The notes beneath the pieces were generated by a model, which saw only the letters and a program-made list of their open reading frames with translations, ran no database searches and was not told the DNA's origin. The position numbers and the translations under genes were made by a program. This document shows positions 9,373 through 17,094 of a DNA stretch of 50,626 nucleotides, piece after piece (position 1 is the stretch's first letter; the number at the start of each line of letters is the position of its first letter). Source of the stretch: Alphaproteobacteria bacterium (GTDB taxonomy: Bacteria > Pseudomonadota > Alphaproteobacteria > UBA2966); contig JAGWAU010000016.1 of assembly GCA_021296255.1 (NCBI GenBank), forward strand, positions 1-50,626, read 5' to 3'.

Positions 9373-10251
9373 ATGAGAAAGAACGTCAAAGCTGCATTAT
9401 TGATGATGCTAGCAATGACCTTACTTTCATCAAATGATGTATTCATGAAACTGAGCAGCGCCCACATGGGTGTCGGCCAAATGCTGTTTATACGAGGCCT
9501 TTTTGCCGTGGCGGTTTTTTCGTTTGCGCTGAGAGTTACTGGTAGACCAGTAATTAGTCAGTCCGCGCGATCAAAGTGGGTTGTCTTGAGAGCATTGTGT
9601 GAGTGTGGAATCACAATTTGCTTTGTAACGGGATTATCGTTACTTCCCATCGCAACCGCGTCGACGTTGGTTTGGACATCACCAATTTTTCTGGCGGTTG
9701 TTGCAGCCGTTATGCTAAAGGAACATGTAACCATGGTGAGATGGTTGGCGGTTCTCATTGGTTTTGCCGGAGTAGTGCTAATCGCCAATCCTGCTTCCGC
9801 AGAATTTTCCCCAGCGATGTTATTGCCCTTGGCTGCAGCGGCCTTGATTTCAATACGAGATTTGGTAACGCGGCAATTGGACACCAGCCTACACTCACTA
9901 TACGTCACGTGGACAACACTTGTTGCAGTCACTATAGCGGGGTTGTTGATTTCCCTTCTCGATTGGAAGCCTGTTGCAGTTACTCAGATCATCTGGTTGG
10001 CGGCAAGTGCTATATTCCTAAGCTCTGCGTACTTCTTTCAAATCAGGGCGGTGCGACTCGGAGAACTGTCGCTTGTTGCTCCGTTTTCGTACACGGGCAT
10101 TGTTGTAGCTGTCTTTTACGGTTTTGTCGTCTGGTCTGAATTGCCGAGTATGGCCATGATTTTCGGCATTCTTCTTATTGTGTCTTCGGGACTGTACATT
10201 CTCTCAAATCAGATTGCATCGCCTGTGCACAGAGATATCTCCAATAGCTGA
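9373..10251 (+). CDS. EamA/DMT-family inner-membrane transporter
   Basis: A 292-residue protein with about ten hydrophobic segments and two internal EamA repeats (roughly residues 7-135 and 145-280), the usual drug/metabolite transporter layout. The first repeat opens with the family-like AAL..LAMTLLSSNDVFMKL and ends with a TASTLVWTSPIFLAVVAA.ML.E segment; the second ends LVAPFSYTGIVVAVFYGFVVW.ELPS. Such proteins usually export metabolites or amino acids, but individual substrates cannot be read from sequence. It follows an exported M24 hydrolase gene by 21 bases, so it could handle a related amino acid or peptide; that is inference. Confidence 0.85.
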   Translation: MRKNVKAALLMMLAMTLLSSNDVFMKLSSAHMGVGQMLFIRGLFAVAVFSFALRVTGRPVISQSARSKWVVLRALCECGITICFVTGLSLLPIATASTLVWTSPIFLAVVAAVMLKEHVTMVRWLAVLIGFAGVVLIANPASAEFSPAMLLPLAAAALISIRDLVTRQLDTSLHSLYVTWTTLVAVTIAGLLISLLDWKPVAVTQIIWLAASAIFLSSAYFFQIRAVRLGELSLVAPFSYTGIVVAVFYGFVVWSELPSMAMIFGILLIVSSGLYILSNQIASPVHRDISNS

Positions 10252-10485
10252 TTCTGTGAGTCTGCACGTCCAGGAGTCTGCGGACTCAAATGGCGTTGCT
10301 ATCTCCACACCAAGGGCTCACGTCATCGGTCCATCGCCAGCGGTGGTTGTGGCCGTTTGCCAATCGATTCGTCCTCCCGATTCCGGCCCCGCACGGATGC
10401 CGATCACTGTCCACTCGGCGAATTGACCTCTCGGAGCCATTAATTCATGCTTGTTGACGAGAAACTGGACTGGTGAAGCGAGCTA

Positions 10486-12738
10486 GTGACAAGCAAGGAA
10501 TCGAAACGGACAAATCCTCAGAAGCGCTTGTTTTCATTGACGAAAACAGTATTTTTCACTGGTTTCTTGTGGGTGTTTCTTTTCCTCGGCATCGAATGGT
10601 CACTTGGACTCTTTGGCGTACCGAAATTGATCGAGCGACATGACCTGTCGCGGGGCTTTTCCGGATTGGTTCCGGTTTTCGTTCAGGATGGCCAATCAAT
10701 GCGAACCCAGCCATTTCTGCGTGGTGAAGTATTCAACGACCAATCCTTCGCTGCAGTAAAGCCACCGGACGGTCTGCGGATCTTTACGGTGGGTGGTTCC
10801 AGCGCGTTTGGATTCCCCTGGGGTGTACATACCTCGTTCTCCGGCGTTCTTCAGGATGTGCTGACGCACGCGTATCCCGATCGGCGTATCGAGGTTATCA
10901 ACGCTGCGGGTGTTTCGTATGCAATGCATCGTTTGAACCTGGTTGTACGGGAATTGGTGGAGTATGAGCCCGATGTTTTGATCGTATACAGCGGGCATAA
11001 CGAGTTTATCGAATATGATTTTTTTGAAGCGTTACGGGAGAGGAGTTCGGTAACGAACAAGTTCAATCACGCCGTTTCGCACCTCCGAACATCCGGAGCT
11101 CTCCATTCAATTCTCGCTGGAACTGGAACAGCAAGCACACCCGTCAGCGAGGATTTCAGCATGGTTGTGGAACGTGTCGATCAGGTTTGGGAGAGTCCGG
11201 CGGCACGAGCAGCCATCGTCGAAAACTATCGCGATGGTCTTGTTCAACTCATTCGCACGGCGCATGAACACGGCACTAGAGTGCTCGTCGCCACGGTGCC
11301 GTGCAATCTTCGCGATTGGCGTCCGCAGCGATCAGTTGTGGGCGAATTTGCAAGTGATTCGCAGCGCAGAATCTGGCAGGAACATTACGCCGCCGGTCAA
11401 TCGCATTTGGCGACTGGAGAACTACGCCAGGCAGTTGCCGAACTTGAAAATGCGTTGGGACTTGCTCCCCGTCATGCCGATACGCATTTCCTGCTGGGAC
11501 AAGCGAATGAGCAACTTGGTCAATGGGAGCCAAGCCGCCGGTCATTCGAGAGCGCGGCAGATTATGATGCCACACCCATTCGACGGCTATCACAAGTCAA
11601 TCGGGCCATTCGCGAAGTTGCGAATCAGGAAGGGGCTCTGCTGGTGGATGTCGAAAGCATCTTTATGGAGAGTAGCGAGAATGGTCTTGTCGGATTTGAA
11701 TTAATCGAGGACTACGTTCATCCAAGTCCAGAAGGTCATTCCCTGATTGCCTGGAACCTTTGGCGTGAGATGGCGGAAGCCCAATGGATTGACGGTGTGC
11801 AATCTGCAGATCGGGCTGCGTTCGATCGCGTCGTGACGGCGCGCCCATCGCTAGTAAGCAATCGAAACGCGGTCTGGCACTACAATCAAGGTGTGATTCT
11901 CGAGAATCAGGATCATATTGAGCAAGCGATTGAAAAATACCGTCAGGCCATTGAAATCAATCCCAATTATTGGGGCGCACTGCAAAATCTTGCCCTGCTG
12001 CTGCGACAGCAGGGCAACGCGGAAGTTGCGCTGGAGATGATGAGGCGGGCGGTAGCGCAGCGCCCGGGATACATAGATTCGTTGTTGCCGTATGGTGACT
12101 TGCTCCGATCGACTGGCCGCCTGGACGCAGCTCTCGATACGTTTCGGCAGGTCGCCGCCAGCTCAAATAGTGCGGCGGCCCATCTCGGGATAGGTCAGGT
12201 TTACGAGAGGATGGGAACGGACGAGGAAGCAGCGGCCGCTTTCGAGCGGGCCATGATGCTGGAGCCGGAATTGGCGACACCACATATCCTGTTGGGTCAT
12301 TTGATGATACGGAACGGAGACGTGCAGAGGGCGGAAACTCATATCATGACGGCGCTACGCCTGGATCCCTTGGATGCCGATGCCCATAACGCTCTCGGAG
12401 TTCTGAATTCTGCTCTGGACAGATTGGATGAAGCCGCGACTGCCTTTCTTCGAGCAACGCAACTCAGCCCACGTCACGCGAGTGCGTACCACAATCTGAG
12501 CAGAATACGGTTGTTGCAGGGAGACCTGGATCAGGCACAATCAAACTTGGATACGGCAATCAGTATCGATCCCCAGCTTTCCCTGGTGCATTTTACGCAG
12601 GGCCAGATCTTTTCCCTACATGAAATGTGGCAGGAAGCCGCCACTCAATTTCAGCTCGCACTCCAACGCCAGCCTGAATTCGGTCCTGCTCAACAAGCGC
12701 ATTCGCATGCACTGGACCAGCTTGAACTCATCGAATAA
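10486..12738 (+). CDS. Membrane-anchored SGNH-hydrolase-like protein with TPR repeats
   Basis: A 750-residue protein with one membrane segment (residues 21-42) and an SGNH/GDSL-like domain. Block I is GGSSAFGF (103-110), block III is YSGHNEF (168-174), and the catalytic Asp-His block is EDYVHPSPEGH (408-418). Between the last two blocks (about 300-360) sits an inserted TPR-like pair (HLATGELRQAVAELENALGL). After the SGNH domain a long TPR array runs from about residue 455 to 745. SGNH domains next to carbamoyltransferases often modify glycans by O-acylation or de-acylation, but the activity here is not proved. The start is GTG at 10486 with only a weak ribosome site; no ATG upstream is in frame. 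The carbamoyltransferase follows after 42 bases. Confidence 0.8.
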   Translation: MTSKESKRTNPQKRLFSLTKTVFFTGFLWVFLFLGIEWSLGLFGVPKLIERHDLSRGFSGLVPVFVQDGQSMRTQPFLRGEVFNDQSFAAVKPPDGLRIFTVGGSSAFGFPWGVHTSFSGVLQDVLTHAYPDRRIEVINAAGVSYAMHRLNLVVRELVEYEPDVLIVYSGHNEFIEYDFFEALRERSSVTNKFNHAVSHLRTSGALHSILAGTGTASTPVSEDFSMVVERVDQVWESPAARAAIVENYRDGLVQLIRTAHEHGTRVLVATVPCNLRDWRPQRSVVGEFASDSQRRIWQEHYAAGQSHLATGELRQAVAELENALGLAPRHADTHFLLGQANEQLGQWEPSRRSFESAADYDATPIRRLSQVNRAIREVANQEGALLVDVESIFMESSENGLVGFELIEDYVHPSPEGHSLIAWNLWREMAEAQWIDGVQSADRAAFDRVVTARPSLVSNRNAVWHYNQGVILENQDHIEQAIEKYRQAIEINPNYWGALQNLALLLRQQGNAEVALEMMRRAVAQRPGYIDSLLPYGDLLRSTGRLDAALDTFRQVAASSNSAAAHLGIGQVYERMGTDEEAAAAFERAMMLEPELATPHILLGHLMIRNGDVQRAETHIMTALRLDPLDADAHNALGVLNSALDRLDEAATAFLRATQLSPRHASAYHNLSRIRLLQGDLDQAQSNLDTAISIDPQLSLVHFTQGQIFSLHEMWQEAATQFQLALQRQPEFGPAQQAHSHALDQLELIE

Positions 12739-12780
12739 GCCTATGGTATTTGGGCAAACAATGCGCAGGTAATTGCAGAG

Positions 12781-14634
12781 ATGACTTCCGCAAACACCTA
12801 TATCCTTGGAATTTCGGCGTATTATCATGACAGTGCGGCCGCTCTATTGTCGGACGGCGAGGTTCTTGCTGCGGCTCAGGAAGAAAGGTTTACCCGAAAA
12901 AAACATGATGCGCGGTTTCCCACACATGCAGTACGTTACTGCCTAAGGGAAGCCAACCTTTCTCTTTCAGATATCGACTACCTGGTTTTCTACGATAAGC
13001 CGTTCGTTAAATTCGAACGGATACTCGAAACCTATCTGAACTATGCGCCGTCAGGGGTTCGTTCATTCGTATCGGCGATGCCAATCTGGCTAAAGGAGAA
13101 ACTGTATCTGAAGTGGACACTTAAACAGGAACTTTCAGAAATTGGTGGTCCTAAAGCCAAGGAGTCGATTTCCCTTTTGTTTGCGGAGCACCATCAGTCG
13201 CACGCCGCCTCGGCATTTTTCCTGAGCCCCTTCGAGAATGCGGCTGTACTTTGTCTCGATGGTGCCGGGGAATGGGCGACGACGAGCGCCTGGCATGGAC
13301 GGGGCAACAAACTTCAATCGCTCTGGGAGATTGATTTTCCGCACTCTCTTGGCCTCTTGTATTCCTCGTTTACCTATTTCACAGGTTTTCGGGTGAATTC
13401 CGGCGAATACAAGCTGATGGGTCTCGCTCCGTACGGTGAGCCCAGGTACGTTGAATTGATGAGGAATCGACTCATCGACATCAAGGAAGATGGCACCTTT
13501 CGACTCAATATGGAGTATTTCGATTACTGTACCGGGCTCGCCATGACGAACTGGAAGTTTGAGTCCTTGTTCGGTCGCCCAAGAAGAGTGCCTGAAGCAG
13601 ACCTGACTCAGGATGATATGGACATCGCAGCGTCGATTCAGGTTGTAACGGAACAGATTATCCTGCGGCTTGCCTCTACTCTGCATCGAGAAACGGGTGA
13701 GAAGTACCTTTGTCTGGCGGGAGGCGTGGCTCTGAACTGTGTCGCGAACAGCGTGTTGGTGCGTGACAGCGCGTTCGACGATATCTGGATTCAGCCTGCG
13801 GCCGGTGATGCCGGCGGTTCCATTGGAAGCGCAGCGGTCGTCTGGCATGAATACCTGGGGCATCCAAGAGTGATCGACGGTAGCGATCGGATGCAGGGAT
13901 CGTTTCTTGGACCCCAGTTCAGTATCGACGAGACAGTCGCCACATTGGAAAGATTCGGCGCCAGGTACCGAAGACTGGAGGAAGAGACGCTTCTCGACAG
14001 GCTGGCTGAAGTACTCGAAAGTGGTGCAATTGTGGGGTGGTTTCAAGGCCGCATGGAGTTCGGCCCAAGGGCGCTGGGGGCACGGTCGATTGTCGGTGAC
14101 CCGAGAAAAGCGGATATGCAATCGATCATGAATTCCAAGATCAAGTTCCGCGAATCATTCCGCCCGTTCGCGCCATCTGTACTTGAAGAACGTGCAACGG
14201 ACTATTTTGAAATTGATCGCCCCAGCCCTTACATGCTGTTGGTTGCCCCCGTTCGTGACGACATTCGCGTTCCGATGACCAGGCATGACAGGGAGCTCAC
14301 CGGGCTTGAGAGATTGAATGTCCCTCGTTCAAGAATTCCGGCGGTCACTCATGTGGATTACTCGTCCCGGGTCCAGACCGTCAGTTCAAAGACCAATCCC
14401 AGGTATCATCGACTGTTGAAAGTATTCGAAGCCAGGACGGATTGCGGCGTATTGGTAAATACGTCTTTCAATGTTCGTGGGGAACCCATCGTATGCACGC
14501 CTGAAGATGCTTACCGCTGCTTCATGCGTACCGAGATGGACTTTCTTGTGATCGACGACATCCTCCTGTCAAAAACCCAACAACCGGAGTGGATCGAAGA
14601 CAGTTCCTGGAAGGAGAGCATTGCGCCGGACTGA
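12781..14634 (+). CDS. O-carbamoyltransferase, NodU/CmcH/SxtI type
   Basis: A 617-residue carbamoyltransferase that transfers the carbamoyl group of carbamoyl phosphate, via carbamoyl-AMP, to a hydroxyl on a small molecule or sugar. The N-terminal Kae1-like domain starts with ILGISAYYHDSAAALL and has the EERFTRKKHD and HHQSHAASAF segments and CLDGAGEW. GGVALNCVANSVL and AAGDAGGSIG form the nucleotide site. The C-terminal domain has GRMEFGPRALGARSI (from residue 422), the GDPRK loop, the FRPFAPSVL segment and NTSFNVRGEPIV. All key motifs look intact. It overlaps the next gene by one base (TGATG). The order with SxtJ and a 50-residue protein matches sxtI-sxtJ-sxtK. The acceptor is unknown; the upstream SGNH/TPR protein suggests a surface glycan or a secreted metabolite. 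Confidence 0.92.
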   Translation: MTSANTYILGISAYYHDSAAALLSDGEVLAAAQEERFTRKKHDARFPTHAVRYCLREANLSLSDIDYLVFYDKPFVKFERILETYLNYAPSGVRSFVSAMPIWLKEKLYLKWTLKQELSEIGGPKAKESISLLFAEHHQSHAASAFFLSPFENAAVLCLDGAGEWATTSAWHGRGNKLQSLWEIDFPHSLGLLYSSFTYFTGFRVNSGEYKLMGLAPYGEPRYVELMRNRLIDIKEDGTFRLNMEYFDYCTGLAMTNWKFESLFGRPRRVPEADLTQDDMDIAASIQVVTEQIILRLASTLHRETGEKYLCLAGGVALNCVANSVLVRDSAFDDIWIQPAAGDAGGSIGSAAVVWHEYLGHPRVIDGSDRMQGSFLGPQFSIDETVATLERFGARYRRLEEETLLDRLAEVLESGAIVGWFQGRMEFGPRALGARSIVGDPRKADMQSIMNSKIKFRESFRPFAPSVLEERATDYFEIDRPSPYMLLVAPVRDDIRVPMTRHDRELTGLERLNVPRSRIPAVTHVDYSSRVQTVSSKTNPRYHRLLKVFEARTDCGVLVNTSFNVRGEPIVCTPEDAYRCFMRTEMDFLVIDDILLSKTQQPEWIEDSSWKESIAPD

Positions 14635-15047
14635 TGACTTCAAATACCAAAATCCCGGATTCCAACAAGAAAGAGTTGAGAAACTTCGGACTGACAATGG
14701 CCGCAGCAATCGGGGGGCTGTTCGGTCTGCTCCTGCCGTGGCTTTTCGACCGGGCCTGGCCGGTATGGCCATGGATTGTTGCAGCACCGTTTCTGCTGCT
14801 CGGAATTATTGCGCCTGGCGGACTTCGGTCTGCATTCCGAATCTGGATGCGATTCGGCGTTCTCATCGGCCGGATCACGACGCCGATAATTCTCGGCTTG
14901 TTCTTCTACCTGGTCATCACACCGGTCGGTTTTGTTCGGCGCACCATCAACAGGAGTGCATCGTATCGGGGTATAGATCCTTCGGCTGAGACGTACAAGG
15001 TGACCAGCAAACAACCTGATTCCGGCCACATGGAAAGACCGTTCTGA
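14634..15047 (+). CDS. SxtJ-family small membrane protein
   Basis: A 137-residue protein with three hydrophobic segments (LTMAAAIGGLFGLLLPWLF, WIVAAPFLLLGIIAPGGL and ITTPIILGLFFYLVITPVGF) and the TPVGFVRR ending of the SxtJ family. SxtJ has no assigned biochemical activity; it travels with carbamoyltransferases in many genomes and lies next to sxtI in the saxitoxin cluster of cyanobacteria. The start ATG overlaps the stop of the carbamoyltransferase by one base and its own stop overlaps the next ATG by one base, so the three proteins are translationally coupled and probably act together at the membrane. Confidence 0.85.
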   Translation: MTSNTKIPDSNKKELRNFGLTMAAAIGGLFGLLLPWLFDRAWPVWPWIVAAPFLLLGIIAPGGLRSAFRIWMRFGVLIGRITTPIILGLFFYLVITPVGFVRRTINRSASYRGIDPSAETYKVTSKQPDSGHMERPF

Positions 15048-15199
15048 TGAGGGAGTTATTGGCAGATCTTTGGTTGTTCGTACGGGTACGAAAAAAAATT
15101 TGGCTGCTGCCCATTTTGATCGTATTGGTGCTGTTGGGGGCGTTCCTGATCCTCGTACAGGGTACCGCTGTAGGACCCTTCATCTACACGCTCTTCTAG
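15047..15199 (+). CDS. DUF5989/SxtK-like 50-residue membrane protein
   Basis: A very short protein of 50 residues (MRELLADLWLFVRVRKK, then a single membrane helix, ending GPFIYTLF). The sequence form, N-terminal amphipathic stretch with WLF.R.RKK.WL.P and one helix, matches DUF5989, and size and position match SxtK (54 residues) after SxtJ. The ATG overlaps the SxtJ stop by one base. It has no known activity; it is probably a membrane partner of SxtJ or of the carbamoyltransferase. The gene is easily missed because of its length. Confidence 0.85.
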   Translation: MRELLADLWLFVRVRKKIWLLPILIVLVLLGAFLILVQGTAVGPFIYTLF

Positions 15200-15419
15200 T
15201 TGGCTCGTCGGGAGTCGGATTTACCGATGTATGGAATATACCCCGTCTATCCCCACGTATTTCGAGACGCACAGGGCCGTGGTCAGGCGCTCCGGGCCGA
15301 CACCGAGACAGCACGGTTCAGGAATGGGATGTATATTGAAGAATATTCCATTAAAACAATGGCTTAGTTCCACGTTAGGATGTAGAATGGGGGCCGGATG
15401 TTTTACCGGAATATGTCTG

Positions 15420-15440
15420 CAGGAAATCCTGGATTTCCTG
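15420..15440. promoter_or_regulatory. Perfect 10-base inverted repeat upstream of the M28 gene
   Basis: Arms CAGGAAATCC and its exact complement GGATTTCCTG are separated by one T. The repeat ends 12 bases before the M28 start codon, next to the ribosome site. It could be an operator or a leader hairpin that masks the ribosome site. No regulator is identified. Confidence 0.45.
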
Positions 15441-15452
15441 CCATGGTGACCT

Positions 15453-16988
15453 ATGAAAACTAAACGAATTGCTGCTCTTGCGTTGCTTCCATCCATGGCA
15501 GTTTCCGTGCATGCCCAGGAACCGATCCACTGGGATGTTGTGGATCAAATCATGGATGAGGCATTTGAAAATTCTGAACTCATGGAGAACGCAAGCTGGC
15601 TGGTTGATGTATTCGCGCCGCGAAACACCAAGTCACCTGGATACATTGCCGCCGCGGAATGGGCCGCCGAAAGCTTAAGGAGCTACGGACTGTCGAATGC
15701 ACGACTGGAACCGTATGAATTCGGCGTCGGCTACGTGAACGAATACGTCTCCATCCACATGATGTCTCCCCAATACATGCCCATTATTGCCTATCCGGCA
15801 ACCTGGTCCTCTGGTACCGACGGCAAGATCCAGGGACCAGCCGTTTTCATGAATTTCGATGAAATAGTTACAGAAGCGGATCTGGAGCCCTACAGGGGAC
15901 AATTGAACAACGCGGTGATATTCACATCTCCGATGCGACAGTTACCCCCCCTTTATGAAGCACCGGCAACGAGATATTCGACGGAGCAGCTAAATGAAAT
16001 GGCGGAAATTCCGATAGGCCCTCAAGCTGCCAGAGCAGAGAGAATACATCCGCGCGAGGGTAAGATTCCGCAGCAGCAAGTCGTGGAATTTGTTTACGAT
16101 CAAGGTGCAGCCGTACTGGTGCGAACGGATGGCCGAAATGACTTCGGGACGGTTGCCGTCGAAAACACCCGATATACATTGGACAATCGCCTGTGGGATC
16201 TGAACGCGCCCCTCCGACCGGCCGAGTTGGTCATGGCGACCGAGCACTACAACCGCGTCCTGCGGATTCTCGAGAAAGATATTCCAGTCGAGATCGAAGT
16301 AGATCTCAGGGTCACATTCAATGATGAGAATCTGAACGACTACAATGTTGTTGCCGAAATTCCTGGCACCGATCTGGCTCACGAGATCGTGGTTTTCGGC
16401 GCACATCTGCAGTCGAATCCCGCCGGAGGTGGCGCTTCCGACAATGCTGCAGGTGTCGTCGCCTGTATGGAAGTGGCGCGGATCTTCAAGAAATTGGGAC
16501 TTGCGCCCAGACGAACCGTCCGCATCGGATTGTGGGGTGGGCATGAAATGGGCGTATTTGGCAACAAGAGTCATGTCGCCAACAATTTCGCCGATCCGGA
16601 CACACGGGAATACAAAGAGGACTACGACAATTTATCGGCATACTTCAATCTCGATCAAGGTAACGGTCGAATTCGAGGTGTTCCGATCCAGGGCAACGAA
16701 CGCCTCCGAGCGATATTCACGGAGTGGATGAAACCCCTTCGCAATATCGGCATGAACCATCTCTTCGCGACCGGAATGGAACACGAAGCCTATGAGGACG
16801 TTGGGTTGCCAAGTTTCTATTTCGTGCAGGACAGAATGGACACTCGACAATACCATTCCAACATGGACGCATACGATCGTCTTGTAGCCGAAGATCTCAT
16901 GGCGAATACGGTCATTCTCGCAACGTTTGTATATCACGCGGCAATGCGTGATGAACGTCTACCGCGATTTGTACCGGCGCCGTGGTAA
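15453..16988 (+). CDS. Exported M28-family peptidase-like protein with substituted catalytic residues
   Basis: A 511-residue protein with a cleavable signal peptide (ALALLPSMAVSVHAQ). A PA-like inserted region (about 100-290) precedes the M28 catalytic domain. The M28 landmarks are AHLQSNPAGGGASDN (318-331), WGGHEMGVFGNKSHV (361-375), FNLDQGNG (D401) and YHSNMDAYD (H468). Against the usual HxD...D...EE...D...H pattern, the Asp after the first His is Gln (Q320) and the first Glu of the EE pair, the general base, is His (H364). The five metal ligands themselves (H318, D330, E365, D401, H468) remain. It could therefore still bind metal with changed catalysis. It begins a + strand run with M14 and M24 genes. 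Confidence 0.82.
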   Translation: MKTKRIAALALLPSMAVSVHAQEPIHWDVVDQIMDEAFENSELMENASWLVDVFAPRNTKSPGYIAAAEWAAESLRSYGLSNARLEPYEFGVGYVNEYVSIHMMSPQYMPIIAYPATWSSGTDGKIQGPAVFMNFDEIVTEADLEPYRGQLNNAVIFTSPMRQLPPLYEAPATRYSTEQLNEMAEIPIGPQAARAERIHPREGKIPQQQVVEFVYDQGAAVLVRTDGRNDFGTVAVENTRYTLDNRLWDLNAPLRPAELVMATEHYNRVLRILEKDIPVEIEVDLRVTFNDENLNDYNVVAEIPGTDLAHEIVVFGAHLQSNPAGGGASDNAAGVVACMEVARIFKKLGLAPRRTVRIGLWGGHEMGVFGNKSHVANNFADPDTREYKEDYDNLSAYFNLDQGNGRIRGVPIQGNERLRAIFTEWMKPLRNIGMNHLFATGMEHEAYEDVGLPSFYFVQDRMDTRQYHSNMDAYDRLVAEDLMANTVILATFVYHAAMRDERLPRFVPAPW

Positions 16989-17094
16989 AGGAAAAACAGG
17001 TAACTGGCTCTCGAAAACGGACAATTGCCACTTTGTAACACTAGAACAACAATCTAGCCTACGTAATAAGACCAACAAACAGGGGGTATCAACC

